From positions 82,545 to 146,544 of the forward strand of contig PBSY01000047.1 in the NCBI GenBank assembly GCA_002726915.1: DNA of 64,000 nt, given 5' to 3'. Of this stretch, positions 53,390 through 62,189 are shown in pieces (positions within the stretch are counted from its first letter, which is position 1; every line of letters begins with the position of its first letter). This DNA is from Verrucomicrobiales bacterium. GTDB lineage: Bacteria; Verrucomicrobiota; Verrucomicrobiia; Verrucomicrobiales; DEV007. The notes under the pieces were generated by a model. The model had not been told where the DNA came from. It saw only the letters and a list, made by a program, of their open reading frames with translations, and ran no database searches. Made by a program: the position numbers and the translations under genes.

Positions 53390-54445
53390 ATGTCTCTCTC
53401 GCTGCATTTCCGAAAAGCCAAACTCTCCGCCATGTCTCTGGCGAAGGTTGGTAACCCTGTGCGCAACGAGCCGCTACGCACTTCTCAGGCCCTCTGCCGC
53501 TTCAGGGATGACGAAGCCGAGTTGCTGACACACTGCTTTCTGAAATGTTTTAAGTCGCTCGAACTTCATTCGCTGACCCATCATACCGCATTAGAAAACA
53601 ACGAGCTCCACAAATACGCCTCCGCCGTCTTCGAAGATAGCAATCAACTCCTCGAAGCCGGCGCGAACATTGCGCGCCACCTTCACGCGAAATCAAACCA
53701 CCCAAACATTAAGTCCGGTGACCTCTGCGTGGCTCTGATTGATGATATCATTGTCTCGGGTGAAGCAACTCAGGCGATCAGCATCGTAAAGTCCGAGAGC
53801 AAGGTGCCCTTCCTCCAGATTTCGGAGCGGGACGGCGATCTCGTCCTCACGACCGAGCAGGGGATCTACCCCGAAAAAATCGACAAGGGCTGCCTCATCA
53901 TCAATCACGGCAAAGCCGATGGCTACTCTATCTACCTCTTTGACAAGGGCGGCGGTAGCACCCAGTTCTGGATCAGGGATTTTGTCGGCGCTAAACCCGT
54001 CACTAATGACGACTACCTGACCAAACGCTACGCTGAGCTTTGCGTCCAATTCGCCGAAGAGGGTCTGGAAGAAGGTGCTCTCCAGGAAGACCGAATGGAA
54101 GTAGCCAGCAAAGCGATTAATTACTTAAACGAGACCGAAGAATTCAATATCGACGAATTTGAAATGACCGCCCTCGGAGAACCTGATCGTGTTCAGAAGT
54201 TTAAGGAATACAAAGAAAACTTCGAGGAAGAACATGGCCAACCTCTCAAGGAAAAGTTCTCCGTTTCCAAAAAAGAAGCAGAGAAAGCCGGTAACCGCCT
54301 CAAGAGCAAAATGAAGCTCGATGTCGGTGTCACAATGCAATTCTCATCCGGCTTCGTCCACGAAGCAGAGCGCTTTATGGAACGTGGCTTTGATGAGGAT
54401 AAGCGAATGGAGTATGTGAAAATCTACTTCAACTCGGAGGTGTAG
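53390..54445 (+). CDS. Nucleoid-associated protein (NdpA/YejK-like)
   Basis: LTHCFLKCFKSLELHSLTHHTALENNELHKYASAVF..., FWIRDFVGAKPVTNDDYLTKRYAELC. Confidence 0.75.
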   Translation: MSLSLHFRKAKLSAMSLAKVGNPVRNEPLRTSQALCRFRDDEAELLTHCFLKCFKSLELHSLTHHTALENNELHKYASAVFEDSNQLLEAGANIARHLHAKSNHPNIKSGDLCVALIDDIIVSGEATQAISIVKSESKVPFLQISERDGDLVLTTEQGIYPEKIDKGCLIINHGKADGYSIYLFDKGGGSTQFWIRDFVGAKPVTNDDYLTKRYAELCVQFAEEGLEEGALQEDRMEVASKAINYLNETEEFNIDEFEMTALGEPDRVQKFKEYKENFEEEHGQPLKEKFSVSKKEAEKAGNRLKSKMKLDVGVTMQFSSGFVHEAERFMERGFDEDKRMEYVKIYFNSEV

Positions 54446-54579
54446 CGCAGAGAAGCGAGATTGCCCTAAAGGTCGGGTAAGACGACAACTCGATTACTTT
54501 GCCGAACAGCATTCCCTACTCCAGTTCGACCCCTTAAAAAAGGCCCCTCAGCCAAGCGAAAAAGGATTTGGGACACAAT

Positions 54580-55362
54580 TCAGTGACTTACTGATATGTG
54601 CGAGATAGACACGGTAGCCGCGCTGCCTTCCTTTCTCTCTTGGAGATAGTTTCCTGCTTTAAAGTAGTAGGTATTATCCACAGGCCAATACTTCAAAACC
54701 TCCCGACCAAAAGTCTCAATCACCACTCCATCCATCGCGACACTAACCGCCTCTTCTGAAGCCTCGATTCGGCAAGTGTACCATTCTCCCTCATTTAACG
54801 GGAGGTATCGCTGCTGCACCTCGAAGTCTTTTAGTTTTTCTCCGGACTTACCCATGATCCGAAGGTGACCTTTGTGCCACAGACACTTCAAGAGAACCTT
54901 ACTCTCCGGTTCGTGCCCATGGATCTGGGCAAACATTAGTTTCTCCGCCCCTTCCTCGAACGGCCCCACCTTAAAGCGAAACTCTAACGCTCCACCCTCC
55001 ATTAAGGTCCACTCATACTCATTTTCCCCCGCGTCCCCTCCCATTTCCCTCAACTCGGAACGAGGATAATCGGTATTTTTCGTCGTTGCCCCGCCCGTCG
55101 GACAATAGAAGATCATAGCACCCCCTTCCCGACGAAAGAAGCGGGCATGTTCCCCGGGTATTGAATCGGGATCAGCGAGGTAACGCTCAAAGTCCGGATT
55201 GGTGACCTCCAGCGCCCCGCCCTTTTCGTTGGGCAGCGGAAGCGTCACCTTCCAGTTCTTTGGGTCAATCTCAAGGTCCGCCCAGCCGACAGCAGGGAAA
55301 GAAACCAGGCCAATAAGGAGCAGACACGACTTCATGACTGACATTTCTAGCAGAGCTTGCAT
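54580..55362 (-). CDS. Polysaccharide lyase family 7-like (alginate lyase-like) secreted protein
   Basis: ENWKVTLPLP-type DPKNWKVTLPLPNE, IFYCPTGGATTKNTDYPRSELREM, FAQIHGHEPESKVLLKCLW, YFKAGNYLQ. Confidence 0.85.
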   Translation of the reverse strand: MQALLEMSVMKSCLLLIGLVSFPAVGWADLEIDPKNWKVTLPLPNEKGGALEVTNPDFERYLADPDSIPGEHARFFRREGGAMIFYCPTGGATTKNTDYPRSELREMGGDAGENEYEWTLMEGGALEFRFKVGPFEEGAEKLMFAQIHGHEPESKVLLKCLWHKGHLRIMGKSGEKLKDFEVQQRYLPLNEGEWYTCRIEASEEAVSVAMDGVVIETFGREVLKYWPVDNTYYFKAGNYLQERKEGSAATVSISHISVSH

Positions 55363-55407
55363 TAAACGTGAAGCAACAGCTTCTGCTTCGGGGCAACTCC
55401 CGCTCGA

Positions 55408-56871
55408 TTACTTCTTCGACCTATCAAGGCCATAAACAGGGCCCTCAGCGCGGATCTCCTCATGCAACTGGATCATTTGCTTCTTGAGCTCATCCAGCTT
55501 TTCTGGCTGCACCTGAGATAATTCAGTTGTTTCGTTAGGATCTTCTTTGAGATTATACATCGTAAAGTTGCCTAGTTCCGCCTCCTTGATGAAGTCCATG
55601 ATCGCCATCCCTTCGGGCGGAGCCGCATCATTCACCGTAATTTCACGCTGAGGCAGCATGTTCGCAAGTATCTTGTTGTCGCCAACCCGCATCGTCACTT
55701 CTTTGCCTCCGCGTGCGTGGAAGAGCCACCACATCATAGGAATGGGTCGCTCCAGCTTTTCACTTTCGACGAAAGCAGGAAACACATTGATGCCATCGAC
55801 GACTTTCTCCGGCTGGTAGTCCGCTCCAGCGGCCGCCGCAAGACTGGGAAGAAAATCCGTTCCGTTGACCGGCTCGCGACTTGTCGTTGCGGCTTTGATC
55901 TGTCCGGGCCAGCGAATGATCCCCGGCACCTTATAGCCACCCTCGTGCATGTGCCCCTTGGCACCACGCAGATCACCGGGTGAGCCAAAGCTGCTACCAG
56001 GGCGATGTTCAGGCCCGTTGTCGGAAGTGAAGATCACAATCGTATTCTCGCTTATCCCCTGCTCATCCAGGTAGTTCATGAGACGGCCGATGTGATGATC
56101 CAGCATCGTGACGCAGCCATAATAAGTGGGCCCTTGTCCTTCCTTGGAACCCCAGCTCACTTGGGGGCCGCCCTTCTTAATTGTCTTTGCTTTTTCTGCG
56201 ACTTCTGCAGTTTCGTAGGGCTCGATAAACTCGCGAGCCGCTTCAACAGGAGTGTGCGGTTCACTAAACCAAAGCACGCTCATGAAGGGTCTTTCCGGAT
56301 CACGATTTCCGATAAATTCCATCGCTTCGTCAACCACGATTTCTGACATCCAGCCCTCCAACTGATCCAAGGCTTCGCCATTTCTGAAAAAGCCTTTTGG
56401 GTTCTGACCAAAGTTCCTGGGATGTGCCAGCCAATGATTAAACCCATGATCGCCGGGATTAGGCTGGGTCCCGCTGATCAAGTTCGAGTCACCACTGCAG
56501 TGCCACTTGCCGGCAAACATCGTCTGATAATCCGCGCCTCCGATGACTTCGGGCAAGGTCAATTCGTCAGCCGGAATGTGCATTGACATAAAACGGGCCC
56601 AATCATACATCCCCACACGATAGGGGCTGCGTCCCGTCATAATAGCGGTGCGAGCTGGTGAACAGTTTGGACTCGCCGCATAGCAGTTGAGCAGTCTCAA
56701 TCCGTCCTCAGCAAGCTGGTCGAGATTGGGAGATTGGATCACCGGATTACCGTAGCAGGCAAGATCACCGTAGCCCAAGTCATCCGCGAGCATGAAAACA
56801 ATATTGGGACGATCAGCAGCAACGGAGCCAGCCAGAAGCATAAGAACTAAAGTAAGTAAGGAAAGTTTCAT
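55408..56871 (-). CDS. Sulfatase (formylglycine-dependent type)
   Basis: PNIVFMLADDLGYGDLACYGNPVIQSPNLDQLAEDGLRLLNCYAASPNCSPARTAIMTGRSPYRVG; CSPAR motif. Confidence 0.96.
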   Translation of the reverse strand: MKLSLLTLVLMLLAGSVAADRPNIVFMLADDLGYGDLACYGNPVIQSPNLDQLAEDGLRLLNCYAASPNCSPARTAIMTGRSPYRVGMYDWARFMSMHIPADELTLPEVIGGADYQTMFAGKWHCSGDSNLISGTQPNPGDHGFNHWLAHPRNFGQNPKGFFRNGEALDQLEGWMSEIVVDEAMEFIGNRDPERPFMSVLWFSEPHTPVEAAREFIEPYETAEVAEKAKTIKKGGPQVSWGSKEGQGPTYYGCVTMLDHHIGRLMNYLDEQGISENTIVIFTSDNGPEHRPGSSFGSPGDLRGAKGHMHEGGYKVPGIIRWPGQIKAATTSREPVNGTDFLPSLAAAAGADYQPEKVVDGINVFPAFVESEKLERPIPMMWWLFHARGGKEVTMRVGDNKILANMLPQREITVNDAAPPEGMAIMDFIKEAELGNFTMYNLKEDPNETTELSQVQPEKLDELKKQMIQLHEEIRAEGPVYGLDRSKK

Positions 56872-57101
56872 GGTCTCAAAATGTCCTATTAATCAATTCT
56901 GTTTTAAATCCGGATAGACACCTAATTACGTCGGGAAAAAATATTTTAAGCTGGATATCTCTCCAAAGTTCATAAAAGAACTTCGTAGTCCCTAGAAATC
57001 ACCGTCTTCCTAACACGATCAGGTATTTTTTTGAAACAAGCTGTCACATCGAAGTCCTTATCGGACATACTTACCGAAACCCGAATAAGAATTGATCCAC
57101 T

Positions 57102-58163
57102 ATGAAGTTACCATTCCTACCATTATTGCTCGCCACATTCCTCTCTCAGATTTCACCACTTTCCGCGGACACCCTCCCCGATCCCGACGGTAAGCCCGCC
57201 GACATGTCTAAACCCGTTCAGGTATATATCCTGCTTGGTCAGTCTAATATGCTGGGTTTTGGAAAGATCGCGGGTGGAAAAAATGGTCCTGAGGGTTCAC
57301 TCTCGCACGCTGTAAATGAAAAAGGTCTCTACCCCTACCTTATTGATGACGAAAGTAATTGGACCGAGCGAATGGATGTGCGCAATGTCAGGGTGATGGG
57401 CAGCGGCACCGGAGCTATAAAGCAATTTAACAATGAATGGATGACCATTGGAAAAAGCAATATCGGCCCTGAAATTGGGATTGGGCATTTCGTTGGCGAA
57501 GCGACCGACGCTCCTGTCTTAATCCTAAAAAGCTGCATCGGAAACCGAGCTCTTGGCTGGGATCTCCTTCCACCCGGCAGCGAAGGCTTCGAATTCACTG
57601 ACGCAAAAGGGAAAACATGGGTCCACCCCGGCTACAAAGGATCACCCGATAAATGGGAAAAGGGAACCAAGCCCAATCCGATAACATGGTATGCCGGCAC
57701 GCAATACGACGGAGATATCGCCCGAGCAAAATCAGTTTTGGAAAAGCTCGGAGACTACTACCCTGAGACTACGGAATATGAAGTTGCCGGCTTCTTCTGG
57801 TGGCAAGGAGATCGTGACAGCCGCAGTGCGGCTCTATCAAGCCGCTATGAACACAACCTCGCGCACCTCATCAAGCAGCTACGAAAGGATTTCGACGCTC
57901 CTGGCGCAAACTTTGTCTGCGCCTCTCTCGGTCAGACCGAAAAAGGAGCCACCGACGGAGGGGGCAAAATTCTCGACGCTATGCTCGCTGTCGATGGCAG
58001 TTCCGGGACATATCCGGAATTTAAAGGCAATGTCGCCGCAGTTTACACCCATCCTCTTTCGAAGGGTGGTAGTTCAGGTTCTCACTACGGAGGCAACGCG
58101 GAGACTTACATGAACGTCGGCGAAGCGATGGGCAAGGCGATGGTCGAATTGATGAGGCCGTGA
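57102..58163 (+). CDS. Sialate O-acetylesterase-like (SASA/DUF303) carbohydrate acetyl esterase
   Basis: PVQVYILLGQSNMLGFG, FFWWQGDRDS, THPLSKGGSSGSHYGGNAETYMNVGEAMG. Confidence 0.88.
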   Translation: MKLPFLPLLLATFLSQISPLSADTLPDPDGKPADMSKPVQVYILLGQSNMLGFGKIAGGKNGPEGSLSHAVNEKGLYPYLIDDESNWTERMDVRNVRVMGSGTGAIKQFNNEWMTIGKSNIGPEIGIGHFVGEATDAPVLILKSCIGNRALGWDLLPPGSEGFEFTDAKGKTWVHPGYKGSPDKWEKGTKPNPITWYAGTQYDGDIARAKSVLEKLGDYYPETTEYEVAGFFWWQGDRDSRSAALSSRYEHNLAHLIKQLRKDFDAPGANFVCASLGQTEKGATDGGGKILDAMLAVDGSSGTYPEFKGNVAAVYTHPLSKGGSSGSHYGGNAETYMNVGEAMGKAMVELMRP

Positions 58164-58245
58164 GGCGCGGGCTAGATAGTTACAAAAGAGTTGTCCCCCA
58201 AGTCCGAATTTTAAATACGTTAGCTCATTCAGCCAACCTTTCGCG

Positions 58246-60747
58246 ATGAATTCATCCCACCACCGCTGTTTCACCGCCCTGATCCTCTGCCTTTTCGTAA
58301 CGAGAGCTCCAGGCAACGACGAAGCAACTTCCCTCAACCTGACGGAAGTAGGAGAGAAACTCGAGGCGCACTGGTCTGGGCAACTGGAGTCGCTCGGTTC
58401 TCAACTGGCGCAGCAAATCCCGAAGCCGGAGCAAGCCAAGGACGAAACGCTCAATCAGTTTCTCATCAGTGACTCACTCGATGCGGCTCTCGCCAAATAC
58501 GTCGTTCTGAAAGAAGCCACGCCTGCCGGTCTGGCGCGGTTTGCCCAGCAAGATCGGGATCAATGGCAACTCGTCGAAGGACTGCTAGCCGATCCTATCT
58601 TAATGCGGCAAATGCTTGTGGCTGACGGCGCCAAAGCAAAATCTCTCGGACGCAACGGCTTTGGACCCGCCGAATACGGCAAGGCGATTCAGATCTACAC
58701 CGACATCCAGGAAGCGAGTGAACATGCCTCTTCGGGTATCTTCCAGCGGTTGGCGCTCGCTGTCAGTCTAGAACACGCTGTTCCGTTGGTTCAGGCCAAT
58801 CCCGAAGCGTCTGTCGGAGCACCGGCAACGATCGATCCCGTGAAGCGTTATCTCCATTACGAAAAAGCCTACCTCGATGGAGAGTTGGATTCGACCTTCA
58901 GCCAATTAACGACTTGGGATCTGCGCATGGTGGTGAATGGAGACGAGCCGGATGAGACGCTTGTCTGGGGTCGTGAAATGTTGCGCAACTACCGCCCCGA
59001 TCACATTTACAACGAAAACTTCGGCTGGCGCTACGTGAACATTGTCACCTCTGATGTGAAATATGGATCACAGGATGTAAAATATGATCGACCCGAACTG
59101 CAGAAGTATCAGAACATGCTAATGAACGGCGGTGTGTGTGGTCGCCGTGCTTTCTTTGGGAGATTCATTCTTCGATCGTTCGGGGTTCCCACGACAGCCC
59201 GCCCCAGCCGAGGGCATGCCGCTCTCGCCCACTGGACACCTAGGGGCTGGGTCGTAAATCTCGGAGGAGGCTGGGGTGCCGGCTGGACCTCAACTCTCTA
59301 CGTGAAAGATGTCGACTTCCTTGCCACTACCCAGGCCAGAGCTAATTCGGAAGCTTACCTTAAAGTAAAGCGTGCCCAGTGGGCTGGTGACGTCCTTGAC
59401 GAAAAGCGTAGCTACGGCACAAATGAAAAAGAAGAGTCCGGATTCTGGAATGGTATCTCCCTTCAAGTGCAGCGCGCTATCATTGATCAATCAGACGCCG
59501 TTACACTAGCCGCGCTGGGTGAAGATCTTGGCGAGGCAAATGAACCGACCGTCGCAGAAAAGGTCATGGCTTCTCCCGTCACGGACGAAGATAAGAAGAT
59601 CATCCAGAACTCTGATGGCAGCATCTCGATCCCGGCCGCGGCATACAGCAAGCCATCAGGCAATACTCGTGAAGTGCTCGCCATGAAGAGCTTCGATGGT
59701 GGCCTTCAGATTTTTCTGCCTCGCTTTTTCCCTCAGGGAAAAACCATCATGCGGGGCGGCACCTGGAAAGGCGAACCTGATGCATTGGCCTCTGGAAAAC
59801 GCATGTTGAGCGGCGGCTACGGCAAATACGAAAACTGGGGGCTGCGCGCTGCGATGACCGCTCCTGAGGGTAAGACTCATGAGATCACCCTAAACCTAGG
59901 GGACGGTGTCACCATGGAGATGGTCTATATCCAGCCGGGAATTTTCGTCATGGGTGGCGAAAACGAAACCGACGGTCGCTTCGAGTGCATTGAAATTCCG
60001 AAACACGAAGTGCAACTGACAAGAGGTTTCTACCTCGGTAAATACGAAGTGACGCAGGCTCAGTATGAAACCATCATGGGCTTCAATCCTAGTAAGTCCA
60101 CTAAAGACCCGCGCTGCCCGGTAGATGACGTCAGCGAATCGGATGCTGTTTTATTCTGTGGCAAAGCCGCCGAAAAAACCGGTTTTGATATCCGACTTCC
60201 CAGCGAAGCTGAATGGGAATATGCCAGTCGTGCCGGAGCAGACTCCAAGTGGTTCTTCGGTGATGATCCCTCGGTAATCGGCGAGTATGCCTGGTTCAAG
60301 GAGAATGCCGGAGGGAAGTCTCACCCGGTCGGCCAACTGAAACCCAACCCATGGGGCCTCTACGATATCTACGGAAACGTAACCGAAAGAATTGCTGACA
60401 AATACGAGAAAAACTATTACTCAAGAAGTCCCAGGGTAGACCCCGCAGGCCCCTCACCCGGCACCATGTCCCATCTTGAGTACGTGATAACTGTTCCCAA
60501 GGCCGGTGATTACCATTTTACAGCTCGAGTCGTCACTTCAAATTATAACCAGCAAATTTGCATTTCCACTAATGAATCGAGCTCCGAGATCACTAAGGAA
60601 ATGCCCTTCACTGAAGGCCTTTGGAAAGAATCCGAACCTGTTACCCTAACTTTAAATCAAGGTGAAAATGTAGTACGGATGTGGCGGAATAAACCGCCCC
60701 AATATGGACTGGCAATCGGAGGATTCACACTCGCTCCCGCTCTGTAA
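58246..60747 (+). CDS. Secreted transglutaminase-like + SUMF1/FGE-like + carbohydrate-binding-like multidomain protein
   Basis: MNGGVCGRRAFFGRFILRSFGVPTTARPSRGHAALAHWTPRGWVVNLG (C/H/N triad-like); MVYIQPGIFVMGGENETDGRFECIEIPKHEVQLTRGFYLGKYEVTQAQYE...RLPSEAEWEYASRAG...NPWGLYDIYGNVTE; C-terminal beta-rich VPKAGDYHFTARV. Confidence 0.85.
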   Translation: MNSSHHRCFTALILCLFVTRAPGNDEATSLNLTEVGEKLEAHWSGQLESLGSQLAQQIPKPEQAKDETLNQFLISDSLDAALAKYVVLKEATPAGLARFAQQDRDQWQLVEGLLADPILMRQMLVADGAKAKSLGRNGFGPAEYGKAIQIYTDIQEASEHASSGIFQRLALAVSLEHAVPLVQANPEASVGAPATIDPVKRYLHYEKAYLDGELDSTFSQLTTWDLRMVVNGDEPDETLVWGREMLRNYRPDHIYNENFGWRYVNIVTSDVKYGSQDVKYDRPELQKYQNMLMNGGVCGRRAFFGRFILRSFGVPTTARPSRGHAALAHWTPRGWVVNLGGGWGAGWTSTLYVKDVDFLATTQARANSEAYLKVKRAQWAGDVLDEKRSYGTNEKEESGFWNGISLQVQRAIIDQSDAVTLAALGEDLGEANEPTVAEKVMASPVTDEDKKIIQNSDGSISIPAAAYSKPSGNTREVLAMKSFDGGLQIFLPRFFPQGKTIMRGGTWKGEPDALASGKRMLSGGYGKYENWGLRAAMTAPEGKTHEITLNLGDGVTMEMVYIQPGIFVMGGENETDGRFECIEIPKHEVQLTRGFYLGKYEVTQAQYETIMGFNPSKSTKDPRCPVDDVSESDAVLFCGKAAEKTGFDIRLPSEAEWEYASRAGADSKWFFGDDPSVIGEYAWFKENAGGKSHPVGQLKPNPWGLYDIYGNVTERIADKYEKNYYSRSPRVDPAGPSPGTMSHLEYVITVPKAGDYHFTARVVTSNYNQQICISTNESSSEITKEMPFTEGLWKESEPVTLTLNQGENVVRMWRNKPPQYGLAIGGFTLAPAL

Positions 60748-60751
60748 AAAT

Positions 60752-61510
60752 TCACCTTTTACTTTCCGCTAAACGCCGCGCCGCTTCCCACTCCAACTTT
60801 CCGAAACTCTTCCCGGTGTAGTTGTCCTGAACAATCTGATAGGTGTTTTCAACAACAGGTTGGGCTACCGTAAAGTAGTCATCCCGATGTTTTGTAGATG
60901 ACAGAACATGCAGTTGCACCCGACAGGCTTCGACCATCTGATAGGTCAGGAAAAAGGCTTCATGAACCGTTTTTCCCACAGTGATTGACCCATGGTTGCG
61001 CAGCAGCAGTACCTTGTTCGAAGGACCAAAATCGGACACCATGCGTTCACAGGTATCAGCCTCTTTATTCGTCGCGTGCTCATAAGAATGATAAGAAATA
61101 GGACCAAGATCCATTGAGTAAGTGGACAGACCTCGAATCAACCCCTCCCTCAAACTGGCGACAGCCACCACTTCCGGGACGTGAATGTGCATCACCCACT
61201 TGTCAGCTCTCTCCGATGTGTGAATTGCTGAGTGAATCTTAAATCCCGCGGGATTGATCCCTAAAGCGGTCGATCCCTGATCGATAACTGCGCCATTCGC
61301 GTCAACTTTAACGAGGGACTCTGGTGTGATTTCCTCCCAGAGCAAACCAAACGCATTAATCAAAAACTCGCCCTCTATGGGGCCTTTTACCGTGATATGG
61401 GTGTGGATTAGATGCGTCCACCCCAGCATCGCAAAAACATGGTAAGCTGAGGAAAGTTCCTCCCTCAGATTCCATTCTTCTTCACTGACTCGATCCTTCA
61501 CCTTGTTCAT
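60752..61510 (-). CDS. Class II aldolase/adducin family protein
   Basis: GWTHLIHTHITVKGP, HIHVPEVVAVASLREG, LLLRNHGSITVGKTVHEAFFLTYQMVEACRVQ. Confidence 0.92.
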   Translation of the reverse strand: MNKVKDRVSEEEWNLREELSSAYHVFAMLGWTHLIHTHITVKGPIEGEFLINAFGLLWEEITPESLVKVDANGAVIDQGSTALGINPAGFKIHSAIHTSERADKWVMHIHVPEVVAVASLREGLIRGLSTYSMDLGPISYHSYEHATNKEADTCERMVSDFGPSNKVLLLRNHGSITVGKTVHEAFFLTYQMVEACRVQLHVLSSTKHRDDYFTVAQPVVENTYQIVQDNYTGKSFGKLEWEAARRLAESKR

Positions 61511-61541
61511 GGCAATTGATCAGCAAGTTCGACAAGTTTTC

Positions 61542-62021
61542 CTATAAGACCACACCGGTAATTTCGCCTTCGAAAACAAACTTATCCCCGACGAAACCTT
61601 GGGCTTCAAAACTAGCCATGCGTGAACGCAGTCGAGTCGCTTTAACCACCATGACAAGATCATCTCCTGGTTCGACGCTACCGCGAAACTTCACCTTATC
61701 AACGCCGGCAAAGCCAAAGAATTTTTCACCTTCTGGGTCAAACTTGAGATGGAAAATCAGTGAACTTACCTGAGCCGCCATTTCAATCATCAGGACACCC
61801 GGCATGAGAGGTCGGCCGGGAATGTGGCCCCGGATCCAAAATTCCTCCTCGCTTTGGTGCTTAAAACCTACGGCCATGCCTTCTTCCGCATCAAAAGCAA
61901 TTAACTTGTCGAGTTGTTCAAACTCGTAGCGCTGACGGTTCAAGCCAAGCACTTGCTCTTTGGATAAAGCCTCATTGTTAGGATCGAGAGTCGCAGGATC
62001 AATTATTGGTTCAGATGCCAT
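61542..62021 (-). CDS. 3-hydroxyacyl-ACP dehydratase FabZ-like (hotdog fold)
   Basis: FWIRGHIPGRPLMPGVLMIEMAAQVSSLI, KFRGSVEPGDDLVMVVKATRLRSRMASFEAQGFV. Confidence 0.88.
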   Translation of the reverse strand: MASEPIIDPATLDPNNEALSKEQVLGLNRQRYEFEQLDKLIAFDAEEGMAVGFKHQSEEEFWIRGHIPGRPLMPGVLMIEMAAQVSSLIFHLKFDPEGEKFFGFAGVDKVKFRGSVEPGDDLVMVVKATRLRSRMASFEAQGFVGDKFVFEGEITGVVL

Positions 62022-62189
62022 AGGATAGTTTCCGAGGATAACGACTCTACAGTGAACCGCCTTTCTGATTAGTAAAGGCCTCAGAAATATGCTTTCGTCA
62101 CCGAATTAGCGGCAGATTTTGTCGGCGGCAGCGATTTATGGGCTGAATTCTTCGATCTCGGGAAAACGGCCGCCCACCTCACCTACCTA

